From NCBI RefSeq assembly GCF_918741285.1, contig NZ_CAKKNC010000025.1, positions 1 to 45,199 of the forward strand: a stretch of DNA of 45,199 bases, given 5' to 3'. The translations under genes and the position numbers were made by a program. Below the pieces are notes generated by a model. The model saw only the letters and a list, made by a program, of their open reading frames with translations, was not told where the DNA came from and did no database searches. Numbering within the stretch: the stretch's first letter is position 1; each line of letters opens with the position of its first letter. This DNA is from Sphingobium sp. CECT 9361 (GTDB lineage Bacteria; Pseudomonadota; Alphaproteobacteria; Sphingomonadales; Sphingomonadaceae). Positions 7,522 to 15,608 of the stretch are shown here, piece after piece.

Positions 7522-7561
7522 GAAGGGTGTCCGGTCTAACCGCCGGATGCCCTTCTTTTTT
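7522..7561 (+). terminator. Rho-independent terminator
   Basis: A 13-bp stem (GAAGGGTGTCCGG with CCGGATGCCCTTC, two G-T wobbles) and an 8-nt loop are followed by six T. It lies 28 bp after the DUF2493 gene. Confidence 0.9.
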
Positions 7562-7926
7562 GTCGCTTGGATCGCCCCTGGTCTGACCCGGCTCGCTCGC
7601 TGGGCCCCGGGTGACGGCCTGCCGGCCTGCCCGGTTCCCAGCCTTCGCATCGGCCGGGCGGCAGGCCAACACTTGGACCCACCGGTGGCGTTGACCAACA
7701 GGGGTTAAAACTCTCGCAGAATTCCAAGCATGATGACCCCCATTGTCCCGCGTCAAGAAGGGCGGTTCCCCCAATTTTTCTTGCCACTCCGGCTGCGCCT
7801 GCGCTCCAGAAAAATCGGCACCCCCACCCCCGCTTCGCGGCGGGCCGCGGGCGGCCCGTTCCTGACCCGGGCCAAGCTCGGTCATCTTTTCGGAGGCCTC
7901 TTCAATGATTTTGACAGGAGGCTCAA
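7562..7926. other. 365-bp intergenic stretch without genes
   Basis: It holds an imperfect stem around 7622-7673 (GGCCTGCC and GGCAGGCC arms), the second leader-motif copy (7810-7868) and the ribosome-binding site of the next gene. I see no coding sequence. Confidence 0.55.
7810..7868 (+). promoter_or_regulatory. Shared leader motif, copy B
   Basis: AAAAATCGGC, a C-rich run and TTCGCGGCGG (7810-7843), then CGTTCCTGACC (7858-7868), parallel the block at 6314-6378. The flanks differ, so this is a conserved functional block rather than a recent duplication of the whole region. Confidence 0.5.
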
Positions 7927-8238
7927 ATGAACGCTCTCACGACCGCACTCGACATCCCGGCTTTCGATCCCATCAGCTATGACGCCGCACTGCGCGCCGC
8001 CACTGTCCGGGCCCAGCACAGCTTCTTCGACCAGCACGTGATCGAGGACGACGAGGGCTGCTTCGTCGCTATCGACGAGGGCGACTATAATGCGCTGCCC
8101 CAGCACCTGATCGACCGGATCGTCCATACGGTACCGGGCATGATGGCAGACGATTTCGACGAGGCGAACATCGCCCGCGCCGCAAGCTTCATGAGCGTGG
8201 TGATGGATCCCGAATGGGACGCGGACTGCCCGTTCTGA
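7927..8238 (+). CDS. Small acidic plasmid protein of unknown function
   Basis: This 103-residue, strongly acidic protein has motifs such as VIEDDEGCFVAIDEGDYNAL and DDFDEANIARAASFM. It has no signal peptide or membrane span, and I do not recognise a characterised family. The start is secure: AGGAGG at 7916-7921 lies 5 nt before ATG 7927. It is preceded by the shared leader motif and followed at 8275-8297 by a terminator, so it is transcribed alone. High charge and small size resemble DNA-mimic or accessory plasmid proteins, but that is a guess. Confidence 0.7.
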   Translation: MNALTTALDIPAFDPISYDAALRAATVRAQHSFFDQHVIEDDEGCFVAIDEGDYNALPQHLIDRIVHTVPGMMADDFDEANIARAASFMSVVMDPEWDADCPF

Positions 8239-8274
8239 GATGCAGATATATCGCACAGCGTCGGAGGGCTCGTC

Positions 8275-8297
8275 AGGGGCTCTCCGGCCCCTTTTTT
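8275..8297 (+). terminator. Rho-independent terminator
   Basis: AGGGGC (8275-8280) pairs with GCCCCT (8287-8292) around a 6-nt loop, with an uninterrupted T-run ending at 8297. It closes the unit of the 7927-8238 gene. Confidence 0.85.
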
Positions 8298-8311
8298 GCT
8301 CCGGTTCATAA

Positions 8312-8344
8312 AGCGCAGCCGGGGCATCGAGCCCCGGCTGCGCT
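8312..8344 (-). terminator. Strong 14-bp hairpin after the minus-strand gene
   Basis: AGCGCAGCCGGGGC (8312-8325) and GCCCCGGCTGCGCT (8331-8344) are perfect complements around a 5-nt loop. It lies 20 bp downstream of the 8365-8592 gene and back to back with the terminator at 8275-8297, so it probably ends minus-strand transcription. Confidence 0.75.
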
Positions 8345-8364
8345 GGTCTCTTGCGAGACCGGTT

Positions 8365-8592
8365 TCAGCTTTTCGCCAAGCGCTTTTCCACTTCGTCCAG
8401 GCCGAGCTTTCCGAGTGCGGCGAAGAAGCCTTCAACCCGCTCGAACGGTGCCTTGCCGAGTGCCGATTTTCTCAGCAGTTCGGCCATGGCATTCTGCTCG
8501 CTTTCCCGCAGCTTCGCTTCGCGCGCTTCCAGCGCGTTTCGCTCCCTTGCGATTGCCTGTCGTTCCGCTTCAAGACTTCCTTTCCTGGCCAT
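8365..8592 (-). CDS. Small coiled-coil protein of unknown function
   Basis: This is a 75-residue, highly charged protein. A long helix rich in E, R, K and A (about residues 5-40: SLEAERQAIARERNALEARE and onward) predicts a coiled coil. A second amphipathic segment follows (FERVEGFFAALGKLGLDEVE). The start at 8592 is preferred because GAGG sits 7 nt upstream; an upstream in-frame ATG at 8661 would give a less regular N-terminus. It faces the 7927 gene tail to tail, with strong hairpins between. Its function is unknown; proteins of this look are common in sphingomonad plasmid backbones. Confidence 0.6.
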   Translation of the reverse strand: MARKGSLEAERQAIARERNALEAREAKLRESEQNAMAELLRKSALGKAPFERVEGFFAALGKLGLDEVEKRLAKS

Positions 8593-8830
8593 GATGATAC
8601 CTCGTGGGTTGGCGCTGAAACCTCCCGCGCCCATCGTTCCAAGCTTGGACGACTTTGGCAAGACCTGTCCTGCATGTCCCGGCAGAAATTATCAGCTACC
8701 GATAAGTAACATCCAAACACAAATGACAATCCATCACAACGTGAAGTGCCCTTCCCCATGTCGCTTAAGAAACCTGTAACATGCACAAAACGAAGGTTGG
8801 TGGATCAGTGGTATAGATAGCACACCCTAC

Positions 8831-8948
8831 ACGGCATTGCCGTAGTGAAATCATCGGACTTATGCGGGTTTGCGATTGTCCGCCGCCATATGACATGTGT
8901 CTGACATCGTGGCGGACAACGTAAATCCGTCATTTACCCGTCTGACGG
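8831..8948 (+). other. oriT: Candidate oriT region with clustered inverted repeats
   Basis: Four inverted repeats fall in 118 bp: ACGGCA/TGCCGT (8831-8843), TTGTCCGCC/GGCGGACAA (8876-8919, 26-nt loop), GTAAAT/ATTTAC (8921-8937) and CCGTCA/TGACGG (8927-8948, interleaved with the previous one). The cluster lies upstream of the RHH protein, coupling protein and MobF relaxase, which is where oriT commonly sits. No nic site can be assigned by eye, and these could instead be operators for the RHH protein. Confidence 0.45.
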
Positions 8949-9031
8949 CGTCACACAGCTATTGTTCGCGCCGCTTGACTTGCCAAGCATGGACCAATCG
9001 CCTAGAACGGTTCTCGCGCAATTCCCATCGG

Positions 9032-9046
9032 GCCCTCGCTGAGGGC
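9032..9046 (+). promoter_or_regulatory. Hairpin covering the ribosome-binding site
   Basis: GCCCTC (9032-9037) and GAGGGC (9041-9046) form a tight hairpin whose 3' arm is the likely Shine-Dalgarno sequence (GAGGG, 9041-9045) of the RHH gene. Folding would limit translation of the first gene of the DNA-processing block. Confidence 0.5.
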
Positions 9047-9052
9047 TAGATG

Positions 9053-9343
9053 ATGACAGATGAAACCCGCGTCTCCGTTCGCCTGCCAAGGCGGCTTGCC
9101 GAAGCGCTCGACAAGGCTGCCGAAGCACAATCGGTCAACACTTCGATCATTCTTCGCGCTGCGCTCGAGACATATCTCGGCACGCTCGCCGGTGCCGGCG
9201 ATGCGGAGCGGCGCCGACAGTTCTCAGCCGAGTATGTTTTCCTCGTCGCGGACCTGATCGCCCAGCGCGAATATCCTGATGTCCACAACGAACTGTTGAC
9301 CGAAGCCGAACGCCGGATGGAGGCGCTTCATGGCGCGTCCTGA
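9053..9343 (+). CDS. Ribbon-helix-helix DNA-binding protein (relaxosome accessory)
   Basis: The 96-residue protein starts with a typical ribbon-helix-helix fold: strand TRVSVRLP, helix RRLAEALDKAAEAQ, turn and helix NTSIILRAALETYL (about residues 4-48). It continues with an acidic helical tail. It is the first gene before traD and mobF and overlaps traD by 14 nt. The position suggests a TraY/TraM- or MobC-like role, binding oriT and/or autoregulating the block. ATG codons at 9050 and 9053 are both possible; the second has better spacing (7 nt) from GAGGG at 9041-9045. A simple repressor role is the alternative. Confidence 0.75.
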   Translation: MTDETRVSVRLPRRLAEALDKAAEAQSVNTSIILRAALETYLGTLAGAGDAERRRQFSAEYVFLVADLIAQREYPDVHNELLTEAERRMEALHGAS

Positions 9344-11699
9344 CGCCTGGTCCGATCAGACCCGCCCGGGCAAGCTGCTGCATCATTCGGCGCGCGGCAC
9401 GACGCCGCGCAACGCCGGAAACTTTACTCGCGGATCGCAGCTCATCACCCATGAATATCTGATGTGGTTCGCTTCCGCGCGGCTGCCCTTCCTGGTCTGG
9501 TTCTTCGCGTTTCTGTTCATCGTTTCAGTCGCCCTCGCGCTGCGGCTCCAGGAACACGAAGTGCAGATGATCCTGATGCGGATCTATGCATCGGGATGGA
9601 GCTTCATGGAGTTCAGCAGCGCGAAGATCATCAATCTTACCTTGCCCTCTGGCGAGGTCATTCCCGCGCCGATCGGCATGGTCGCCTCGCACCCGGATGT
9701 GGTGATCGCCTGGAACAAGCTGACGCGCGCGTTCCTCGGCTCGCTGTTCATTTCGCTGTTCGTCGCGCTGCCGCTCACCGTGTGGTTCATCGACTATTCG
9801 CGAAAGCGCGGGAAGGCCATTCTCGAGGAGCGGCACCAGCGCGGCGCGATGCTGGTGGATGCGCCTGCGCTCGCCGCTTCAATCCACGAACATAACCGGG
9901 CCGCGTTGATCGCGGAAGTTGCCGAACGGCTCCCGGGCAGGACCCTCGAACAGGTCCTCGCCATGCCGCTGGCCAAGCGCAAGGCGTCCGGCATTCACCA
10001 CGCCTATACCATCGCCGGCGTGCCCTATCCCTGGCGGACCGAACAGGCCCATGCGATGATGATCGGCTCCACCGGCACCGGCAAGACGACGCAGATGCGC
10101 GACCTGATTGCCCAGATGCGCGTGCGCCGTGACCGGGCCGTGGTCTTCGATCTCACAGGGGCTTACGTCGAGGCTTTCTACAACCCTGAGACCGACATCG
10201 TCCTCAATCCGATGGACAAGCGTTGCCCGTCCTGGTCAGTGTTCGACGAGGCGAAGAACCATGCCGATTTCATCGCCATTGCCGCGTCCCTTCTGCCGAG
10301 CGACGGGGGCGGAGCTGAGCCCTTTTGGATGCTGGCTGCGCGCACGCTGTTCGTCGAGACTTGCGTCAAGCTTGTACGGATCGGCCAGGCGACCAACCAG
10401 GCCCTTGCCAGCAAACTGATGATGGCCGACCTCAAGGAGGTCCACAAGTTTCTCGAGCGCACCGTCGCCGACCCTCTGACCGCACCTGAGGCGGCCAAGA
10501 TGGCGGAATCGATCCGGGCCGTGTTCAACACAAATGCCCAAGCCTTGCGGTTCCTTCCCGAGGGCAAGGCGCACTTCTCGATCCGCGAGTGGATCGGCAA
10601 GGAGCACCTGCCTGGCTCGATCCTGTTCATCACCTCCTCGCACACCGAACTGGTGCTCAATCGCGCCCTGCTTTCGCTGTGGATGAACCTTGCCGTGCAC
10701 TCGCTGATGCGGCTGCCACGGACCCGCTCCCTGCGCACCTGGTTCTTCTTCGACGAGGTCCACGCGCTTCACCGCTTGCCCGCAATCGAGGACGGCATGC
10801 AGACCGCGCGCGGGTTCGGCGGAGCCTTCGTGCTTGGCATCCATTCCTTCGCCAAACTGTCGGAGACTTACGGCAAGGAGGGCGCGCAGAACCTTGCGTC
10901 GCTGGCGCGCACCAAGCTCATCCTTTCGGCCGCCGACCACGACACCGCCGAGCAATGCTCGGAGTTCATCGGTGAGCGCGAAGTGCGGATCATGGATGAG
11001 GCTTACAGCTACGGCTACTCGACGATCCGCGATGCCGCGACGATCACGCCGCGCACCGAACTCCAGCCCCTGATGCTCGCATCCGACATCATGAAGCTGA
11101 AGTCGCTCTATGGCATCCTGGTGTTCCCCGAAGGCTTCGACGCCGCCCGGATCAAGCTTCAATACAAGGACTATCCTGCGATCGCGCCGGGCTACGTGCT
11201 GCGCGAGAATGTCGAGCCGATCGAGTACGTCGCTCTCGACCTTGGAGATGGTAACGAAGACGACGAGGATTCTTCGGAAGAAGCGGGCGGGCGCGAGAAC
11301 AGGGATGCGCTTGAAGCCGACCTTGCGCGCGCGGCCGAACCCGTTCCCCGCGAGGCACCGGTCCGCGGATCCTCGCACGAGCATGTCGCGCGCCAGATTG
11401 AGCAGACCGCCCCTGCCAATCCTCTCCCCCAAAACGGCATGGCGGGCCAGATGCGGTTCCGGTCGCAGTCGGCCGGACCTGCATCTGGGCGCAGCGCCCG
11501 CGAGGCCAATCGAGACACTGCGCGCTCCGCGAAGCCAGCCTCCCGCTCGTCAGGCAAGACGACCTCGCCGCGCACGGCTCAGGCAAACCGCGAGCTTGGC
11601 GAGAACCTCGAACCCGACCCGCGCGATACGCGCAGCCGGGACGGTACATCCCCCTCCCCCGAAGCTCCGCCCACCCCTGACGACGGCATGGAGATGTAG
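9330..11699 (+). CDS. traD: TraD-type conjugative coupling protein
   Basis: This type IV coupling protein (VirD4/TraD family) is an inner-membrane ATPase that hands the relaxase-DNA complex to the secretion channel. The 789-residue protein has two N-terminal membrane spans (about 45-66 and 128-153), a Walker A motif GSTGTGKTT at 246-254 and a Walker B motif WFFFDEVHAL with D475/E476. The C-terminal tail from about 640 is long, disordered, acidic then Ser/Pro/Arg-rich, as in TraD proteins that contact the relaxosome. GGAGG at 9319-9323 supports ATG 9330. It overlaps the RHH gene by 14 nt, and mobF starts 3 nt after it. Confidence 0.93.
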   Translation: MARPDAWSDQTRPGKLLHHSARGTTPRNAGNFTRGSQLITHEYLMWFASARLPFLVWFFAFLFIVSVALALRLQEHEVQMILMRIYASGWSFMEFSSAKIINLTLPSGEVIPAPIGMVASHPDVVIAWNKLTRAFLGSLFISLFVALPLTVWFIDYSRKRGKAILEERHQRGAMLVDAPALAASIHEHNRAALIAEVAERLPGRTLEQVLAMPLAKRKASGIHHAYTIAGVPYPWRTEQAHAMMIGSTGTGKTTQMRDLIAQMRVRRDRAVVFDLTGAYVEAFYNPETDIVLNPMDKRCPSWSVFDEAKNHADFIAIAASLLPSDGGGAEPFWMLAARTLFVETCVKLVRIGQATNQALASKLMMADLKEVHKFLERTVADPLTAPEAAKMAESIRAVFNTNAQALRFLPEGKAHFSIREWIGKEHLPGSILFITSSHTELVLNRALLSLWMNLAVHSLMRLPRTRSLRTWFFFDEVHALHRLPAIEDGMQTARGFGGAFVLGIHSFAKLSETYGKEGAQNLASLARTKLILSAADHDTAEQCSEFIGEREVRIMDEAYSYGYSTIRDAATITPRTELQPLMLASDIMKLKSLYGILVFPEGFDAARIKLQYKDYPAIAPGYVLRENVEPIEYVALDLGDGNEDDEDSSEEAGGRENRDALEADLARAAEPVPREAPVRGSSHEHVARQIEQTAPANPLPQNGMAGQMRFRSQSAGPASGRSAREANRDTARSAKPASRSSGKTTSPRTAQANRELGENLEPDPRDTRSRDGTSPSPEAPPTPDDGMEM

Positions 11700-11702
11700 G
11701 CC

Positions 11703-14700
11703 ATGCATTCGATCGCCCCAGTCCGCTCGTCGGGCGGCGCTGCCGCCTATTTCGCTCAGGACAACTACTACACGGTGCAGGAAAACGCGGAAGTCGGGGT
11801 CTGGGCCGGCGAGGGTGCGCGTCTGCTTGGGCTTTCGGGCCAGGTCGACAAGGACACGTTTGAAGCGATCCTGAATGGGCGGCTCCCCGACGGTGAGATG
11901 GTCGGCCAGGTCGAGGGGCGCAGGCTGGGTGTCGACCTCACGTTCTCGATGCCAAAGTCAGCGTCGATCCTGGCGCTGGTCAGCGGCGACACGCGGATCC
12001 TTGACGCCCATATGGCGGCGGTCAGATCGACCATGTCGCAGCTCGTCGAAAAGCAGTTCGCCGAAGCGCGCAATTACGAACGCAATCGCAATGGTGAGCC
12101 TGAGAAGACCGGCAACCTGGTCTATGCCCTCTTCGCCCACGACACGAGCCGTGCGCTCGATCCGCAGGGGCATATTCATGCCGTCGTCGCCAACCTCACC
12201 CGCGATCTCAAGGGCAATTGGAAGGCGCTGTGGAACGGAGAGATCTGGAAGAACAACACGACCGTCGGCCAGTTCTATCACGCAGCATTCCGCGCCCAGT
12301 TGCAAAAACTCGGCTACGAGACCGAGGCCGCTGGCAAGCACGGCGCTTTCGAAATCAAGGGCGTGCCCGCCGAGGTCATCAAGGCGTTCAGCCAGCGCCG
12401 CGAGGACATCCTCGCCAAGGCTGAGGAGACTGGCATATCGGCTCCCAAGGGGCTCGACCGGATCACGGTCAACACGCGCGACGCCAAGCTTGCGGTTGCC
12501 GACCGGGAAGCGCTGACCCGCGATTGGCAGGACAGGGCCCAGGCGCTGGGGTTCACCGGCAAGGCGCTTGTCGCCGAAGCGCGTGAGCGGGCCCAGGAAC
12601 AGACACGCCCTTCCTTGCGCGAAACAGCGAGCACGGCTTTTGCCGAAGTGGCGGTCAGGATCGGTGCGGCCTTGCGTCCACCGAGCGAACTGGCCGCGAG
12701 CGGTCCGGCTGCGTTTTTGCTCAGCGCCGCCACGATCAAGGCACAGCATGCCACGGCCTCGGCGATCCGGCATCTCTCGGAGCGCGAGGCAGCCTTCAGC
12801 CCCCAGGCGATCCTGAGCGCCGCGCTCGGGTTCCAGATCAAGGGGCTCGAAGGCGGCGCAGTGGTGGAGAGGATCGGCGAACTTGTCCGCGAGGGCCACC
12901 TCATCCCCGGCAAGTCGGACCGGCTCGATGGGCACTACGATCTCGTGACCACGCCCGCGGCGCTTGGCCGAGAGCAGCAGATATTGGACCGTATCGATGC
13001 CGGGGTCAGCAAGGGCCGGGCCTTCATGGCGCCGGACGTCGCCATGGCGCGGCTGCAGGCGGCGGCGCGCGAACTCGGGATCGAGCGGGCCGGGGGCGAT
13101 GGCTGGCAGCTCAATGCCGGACAACTCGCCGCGGGCGTCGCCGTACTGTCGGGCAAGGATCGCTTCCTCAACATCCAAGGCGTCGCGGGTGCCGGCAAGT
13201 CGACCCTGCTGGGTGCGCTCGACAAGGTGCTTGGCGCAGAAGGCGTCAAACTGATCGGCCTCGCCTTCCAGAACAAGATGGTCGCCGACCTGCGCGGCGG
13301 AGGCACGAGCACGATGACGGCCGAGCAGATGCGCGAGGCGGGGATCGAGGCCTGGACCATCGCTAGCTTCGTCAACCGTTATGCCGGGCCTGCGGCGCAA
13401 GGCCATGGAGAACGGTTCGAGGCCGCGCGCACCGCGCTCAAGGACACGGTCATCATCACCGACGAAAGCTCGATGGTCTCCTCGCGCGACATGGTGAGCC
13501 TGACGATGATCGCCCAGCGGCTCGACCTCGCCAAGGTGCCGTTCATGGGCGACCGTCAGCAGCTGTCGGCGATCGAGCAAGGCAAGATGTTCGCCGTGTC
13601 GCAGGCCGCTGGGCAGGCGACCGTGCGCATGGATGAGAATATTCGCCAGAAGGGCTCGCCGCTGCTGCTCGCGGTGGCAGGCCTGTCGAACGAAGGCCAT
13701 GCCGGGCTCGCGCTCGATCTCCTGGCCGCGCACGGCCGGGTAATCGAGGAAAAGGCCGATCATATTGCGGCAGCCGCCGACCTCTGGCTGTCGCTAGCGC
13801 CAGACGAGCGCGCGCGCACTGCCATATTCACTGCTGGCCGCGATGACCGCACCCGGATCAACGGACTCGTCCAGCAGGGCCTGCTCAAGGAGGGCAGCCT
13901 CACCGGTCCTGGCGTCCCGCTATCGACGCTGCAAAGTGCCAATGCCACCCGCGAGGAGATGCGCTTCGCCTCTACCTACCGGGCCGGCCAGGTGCTCGAG
14001 GCGCGGATGGACCTGCGCGAACTGGGGCTGAAGCGCGGCGAATATGACGTCGTGGCAATCGGCCGCGGCGGCAAGGTGACGGTGGAGCGCGAGGGCAAAA
14101 GGAAGGTCATCGACCCCGACCGGATCGACCCGCAGCACCGCTTCGACCGGATCGGGCTCTACGACCGCAAGGACATCACTCTCCATGACGGCGAGACGGT
14201 GTTCTGGCGCGAGAAGGACGCGGCCCGTGACATCGCCAAGTCGACCTATGCCACGGTCGTCTCGGCAACCAGGGACGCCGTGACGCTTGAGCTGGCCGAC
14301 AAGCGGCAGCTTACCCTGCCCTCGGGCGATCCCATGCTGCGGCGGCTTGATCTGGGCTATGCGCTCAACGCTCACATGGCGCAGGGCATGACCCAGGCTC
14401 AGGCGATTGAGGTGATCTCGTCAACGCAGCGAAACCTCGCCACCCAGCGCACCCAGAACGTCCTCAATACCCGTGCGACCGATGACATGCGCGTTGTGAC
14501 CAACGACCTCGAAGCGCTCAAATTCCAACTCGACCGGACGCCGGGCAACAAGACCTCGGCGCTGGAGACGGTTGGCAGGCTTGATGTCGATACCAAGCCG
14601 GCGAACCCGATCGAGCCTCGCCAGCTACCCGAACTCAGGATGAGCCCGGAACTGAAGGCGAAGCTTGATGCCGTCCTCGGCCCGGTCGCGGCGCCTCCGG

Positions 14701-14747
14701 TACGCCAGCTCCCTGTCCCGGAAAAGTCGCTGGGACTCGACCTGTGA
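11703..14747 (+). CDS. mobF: MobF-family relaxase/helicase (TraI/TrwC type)
   Basis: This enzyme nicks oriT, stays covalently bound to the 5' end and unwinds the strand to be transferred. The 1014-residue protein begins directly with the TrwC relaxase domain (about 1-290). The candidate catalytic tyrosines are Y22 and Y23 (QDNYYTVQ), with Y16 nearby. The metal-binding histidines are H146 (FAHDTSR) and H157/H159 (GHIHAVV). A RecD2-like helicase follows: Walker A GVAGAGKST (about 493-501, K499), Walker B VIITDESSM (D587/E588) and FMGDRQQLSAIEQG. It is shorter than F TraI (about 1750) and similar to R388 TrwC (about 970), so it lacks the second helicase-like and C-terminal domains of F. It follows traD directly. 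Confidence 0.95.
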   Translation: MHSIAPVRSSGGAAAYFAQDNYYTVQENAEVGVWAGEGARLLGLSGQVDKDTFEAILNGRLPDGEMVGQVEGRRLGVDLTFSMPKSASILALVSGDTRILDAHMAAVRSTMSQLVEKQFAEARNYERNRNGEPEKTGNLVYALFAHDTSRALDPQGHIHAVVANLTRDLKGNWKALWNGEIWKNNTTVGQFYHAAFRAQLQKLGYETEAAGKHGAFEIKGVPAEVIKAFSQRREDILAKAEETGISAPKGLDRITVNTRDAKLAVADREALTRDWQDRAQALGFTGKALVAEARERAQEQTRPSLRETASTAFAEVAVRIGAALRPPSELAASGPAAFLLSAATIKAQHATASAIRHLSEREAAFSPQAILSAALGFQIKGLEGGAVVERIGELVREGHLIPGKSDRLDGHYDLVTTPAALGREQQILDRIDAGVSKGRAFMAPDVAMARLQAAARELGIERAGGDGWQLNAGQLAAGVAVLSGKDRFLNIQGVAGAGKSTLLGALDKVLGAEGVKLIGLAFQNKMVADLRGGGTSTMTAEQMREAGIEAWTIASFVNRYAGPAAQGHGERFEAARTALKDTVIITDESSMVSSRDMVSLTMIAQRLDLAKVPFMGDRQQLSAIEQGKMFAVSQAAGQATVRMDENIRQKGSPLLLAVAGLSNEGHAGLALDLLAAHGRVIEEKADHIAAAADLWLSLAPDERARTAIFTAGRDDRTRINGLVQQGLLKEGSLTGPGVPLSTLQSANATREEMRFASTYRAGQVLEARMDLRELGLKRGEYDVVAIGRGGKVTVEREGKRKVIDPDRIDPQHRFDRIGLYDRKDITLHDGETVFWREKDAARDIAKSTYATVVSATRDAVTLELADKRQLTLPSGDPMLRRLDLGYALNAHMAQGMTQAQAIEVISSTQRNLATQRTQNVLNTRATDDMRVVTNDLEALKFQLDRTPGNKTSALETVGRLDVDTKPANPIEPRQLPELRMSPELKAKLDAVLGPVAAPPVRQLPVPEKSLGLDL

Positions 14748-15018
14748 GGCCCCTGCCTTTCCTTTCGCGCGAGCGCAGGGCTCGTCTGTTCGACGGCTGC
14801 CAGGCGGCACTGGTGTGGCTGGCGTGCTCGCTTGTGTCGTGTCCGATCCGGCGGTCGAGAGGCTGGCGCTCGCCGCCATGGGTGCCGTCGCGCTTGCCGC
14901 GGCATTGGCGGTGCTTTTCCCAATTGCGCCGGAAGCCACAGGCGCGGCAGCGCCCCCTGTCCCGACATCCGGCAGTGCTTCACCGATCAGGAAGGAGGAC
15001 GAGTCCCATGTCCTATGA
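14744..15018 (+). pseudogene. Possible small membrane protein split by a frameshift
   Basis: A GTG at 14744 overlaps the mobF stop by 4 nt and starts a reading with a hydrophobic stretch (AALVWLACSL). That frame then becomes arginine-rich. The neighbouring frame instead encodes a convincing membrane-like segment (RLALAAMGAVALAAALAVLF) and a Pro/Ala/Ser tail ending at 15018. One frameshift near 14830-14840 would join them into a roughly 90-residue membrane protein that overlaps the next gene. A sequencing error, a real pseudogene, programmed shifting or pure coincidence cannot be separated here. Confidence 0.25.
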
Positions 15019-15211
15019 CCACCAGGAAATCGGCGACTTCGCCAATGAGAAGGACGCTCAGGACTGGGCGGAACGAAACAACCTCGATGTCCGCGACCTC
15101 CACTACCGCAGTCGCGGTAGTCGGGGCGTTACCCTGAGCGTGCGCCGGTCGGCGCTCGGGGACTCTGCAACCAGCGACCTCTCATACGGCCGCCGGACCG
15201 GCTTTTTCTGA
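15008..15211 (+). CDS. Small unknown protein after the relaxase gene
   Basis: This 67-residue protein has an acidic N-terminal half (IGDFANEKDAQDWAERNNLD) and a basic, arginine-rich C-terminal half. I see no known domain and no signal or membrane segment. A good ribosome-binding site (AAGGAGG just upstream) precedes ATG 15008. It lies on the same strand as mobF and the secreted protein at 15228, with 16 nt to the latter, so it is probably cotranscribed with the transfer block. A longer in-frame reading back to GTG 14744 is arginine-rich and not credible as its start. Confidence 0.6.
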   Translation: MSYDHQEIGDFANEKDAQDWAERNNLDVRDLHYRSRGSRGVTLSVRRSALGDSATSDLSYGRRTGFF

Positions 15212-15227
15212 AACCAGGAGACCACCC

Positions 15228-15602
15228 ATGAAACTGAAATACCTGTTGTTCGCGCTTCTTGCCGTGGGTTCCCAGCCTTCGCTCGCTGCCGAGCCGGCAT
15301 CCGGCCTTGGCGAGACTGCTATTGAGCCGGCCGCCGCAGTCGCTGCGGTTCGCAGGCAGGAGCTGCAGCGCGTCGCCGATGCGCTGACCGCCGAAGCCAG
15401 TGCGAAAGCAGCCGTGAACACGCAAGATGCAGCCCCGGCGATCAAGGCGCGGTTCAAGGCAATGAAGCGGCCCTCCCCTACTGCCGAGCAGCCAGACTGC
15501 GATGATTGTCCTGACAAGGCGGTTGCTCCCCGCCCCGATTCTGCCAGCCAGGTTCGCAACCGCGACTGCATCGACTGCGTCGAAGAAGCGATCCTGGCCT
15601 GA
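15228..15602 (+). CDS. Small exported protein with two CxxC motifs
   Basis: The 124-residue protein begins with a Sec signal peptide (KLKYLLFALLAVGSQPSLA, cleavage expected near residue 21). The mature part is Ala- and charge-rich and helical, and ends with two paired cysteine motifs, PDCDDCPD and RDCIDCVEE. The cysteines could form disulphides or bind metal in the periplasm. I do not recognise a family. CAGGAG lies 8 nt before ATG 15228. It is the last gene of the plus-strand transfer block and is closed by a strong hairpin at 15609-15643. The thiol-active DsbC and TraF encoded further on could act on it, but that is only suggestive. Confidence 0.68.
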   Translation: MKLKYLLFALLAVGSQPSLAAEPASGLGETAIEPAAAVAAVRRQELQRVADALTAEASAKAAVNTQDAAPAIKARFKAMKRPSPTAEQPDCDDCPDKAVAPRPDSASQVRNRDCIDCVEEAILA

Positions 15603-15608
15603 CCAGAA

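Larger units (their letters stand above)
8593..9052. other. 460-bp non-coding region upstream of the transfer genes
   Basis: There is no credible gene. The left part (8593-8830) is less GC-rich than its surroundings. The right part is crowded with inverted repeats (see 8831-8948) and carries a possible TTGACT -35 box at 8975-8980 without a good -10. It must hold the promoter of the RHH-traD-mobF block. Confidence 0.6.

Noticed and set aside
7622..7673. Imperfect GGCCTGCC/GGCAGGCC stem as a terminator
   Set aside because: There is no T-run and it is downstream of an already strong terminator; it is kept only as a note in the intergenic entry.
11958..13763. 601-codon open frame on the minus strand
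   Set aside because: It is antisense to mobF, whose relaxase and helicase motifs are clear.
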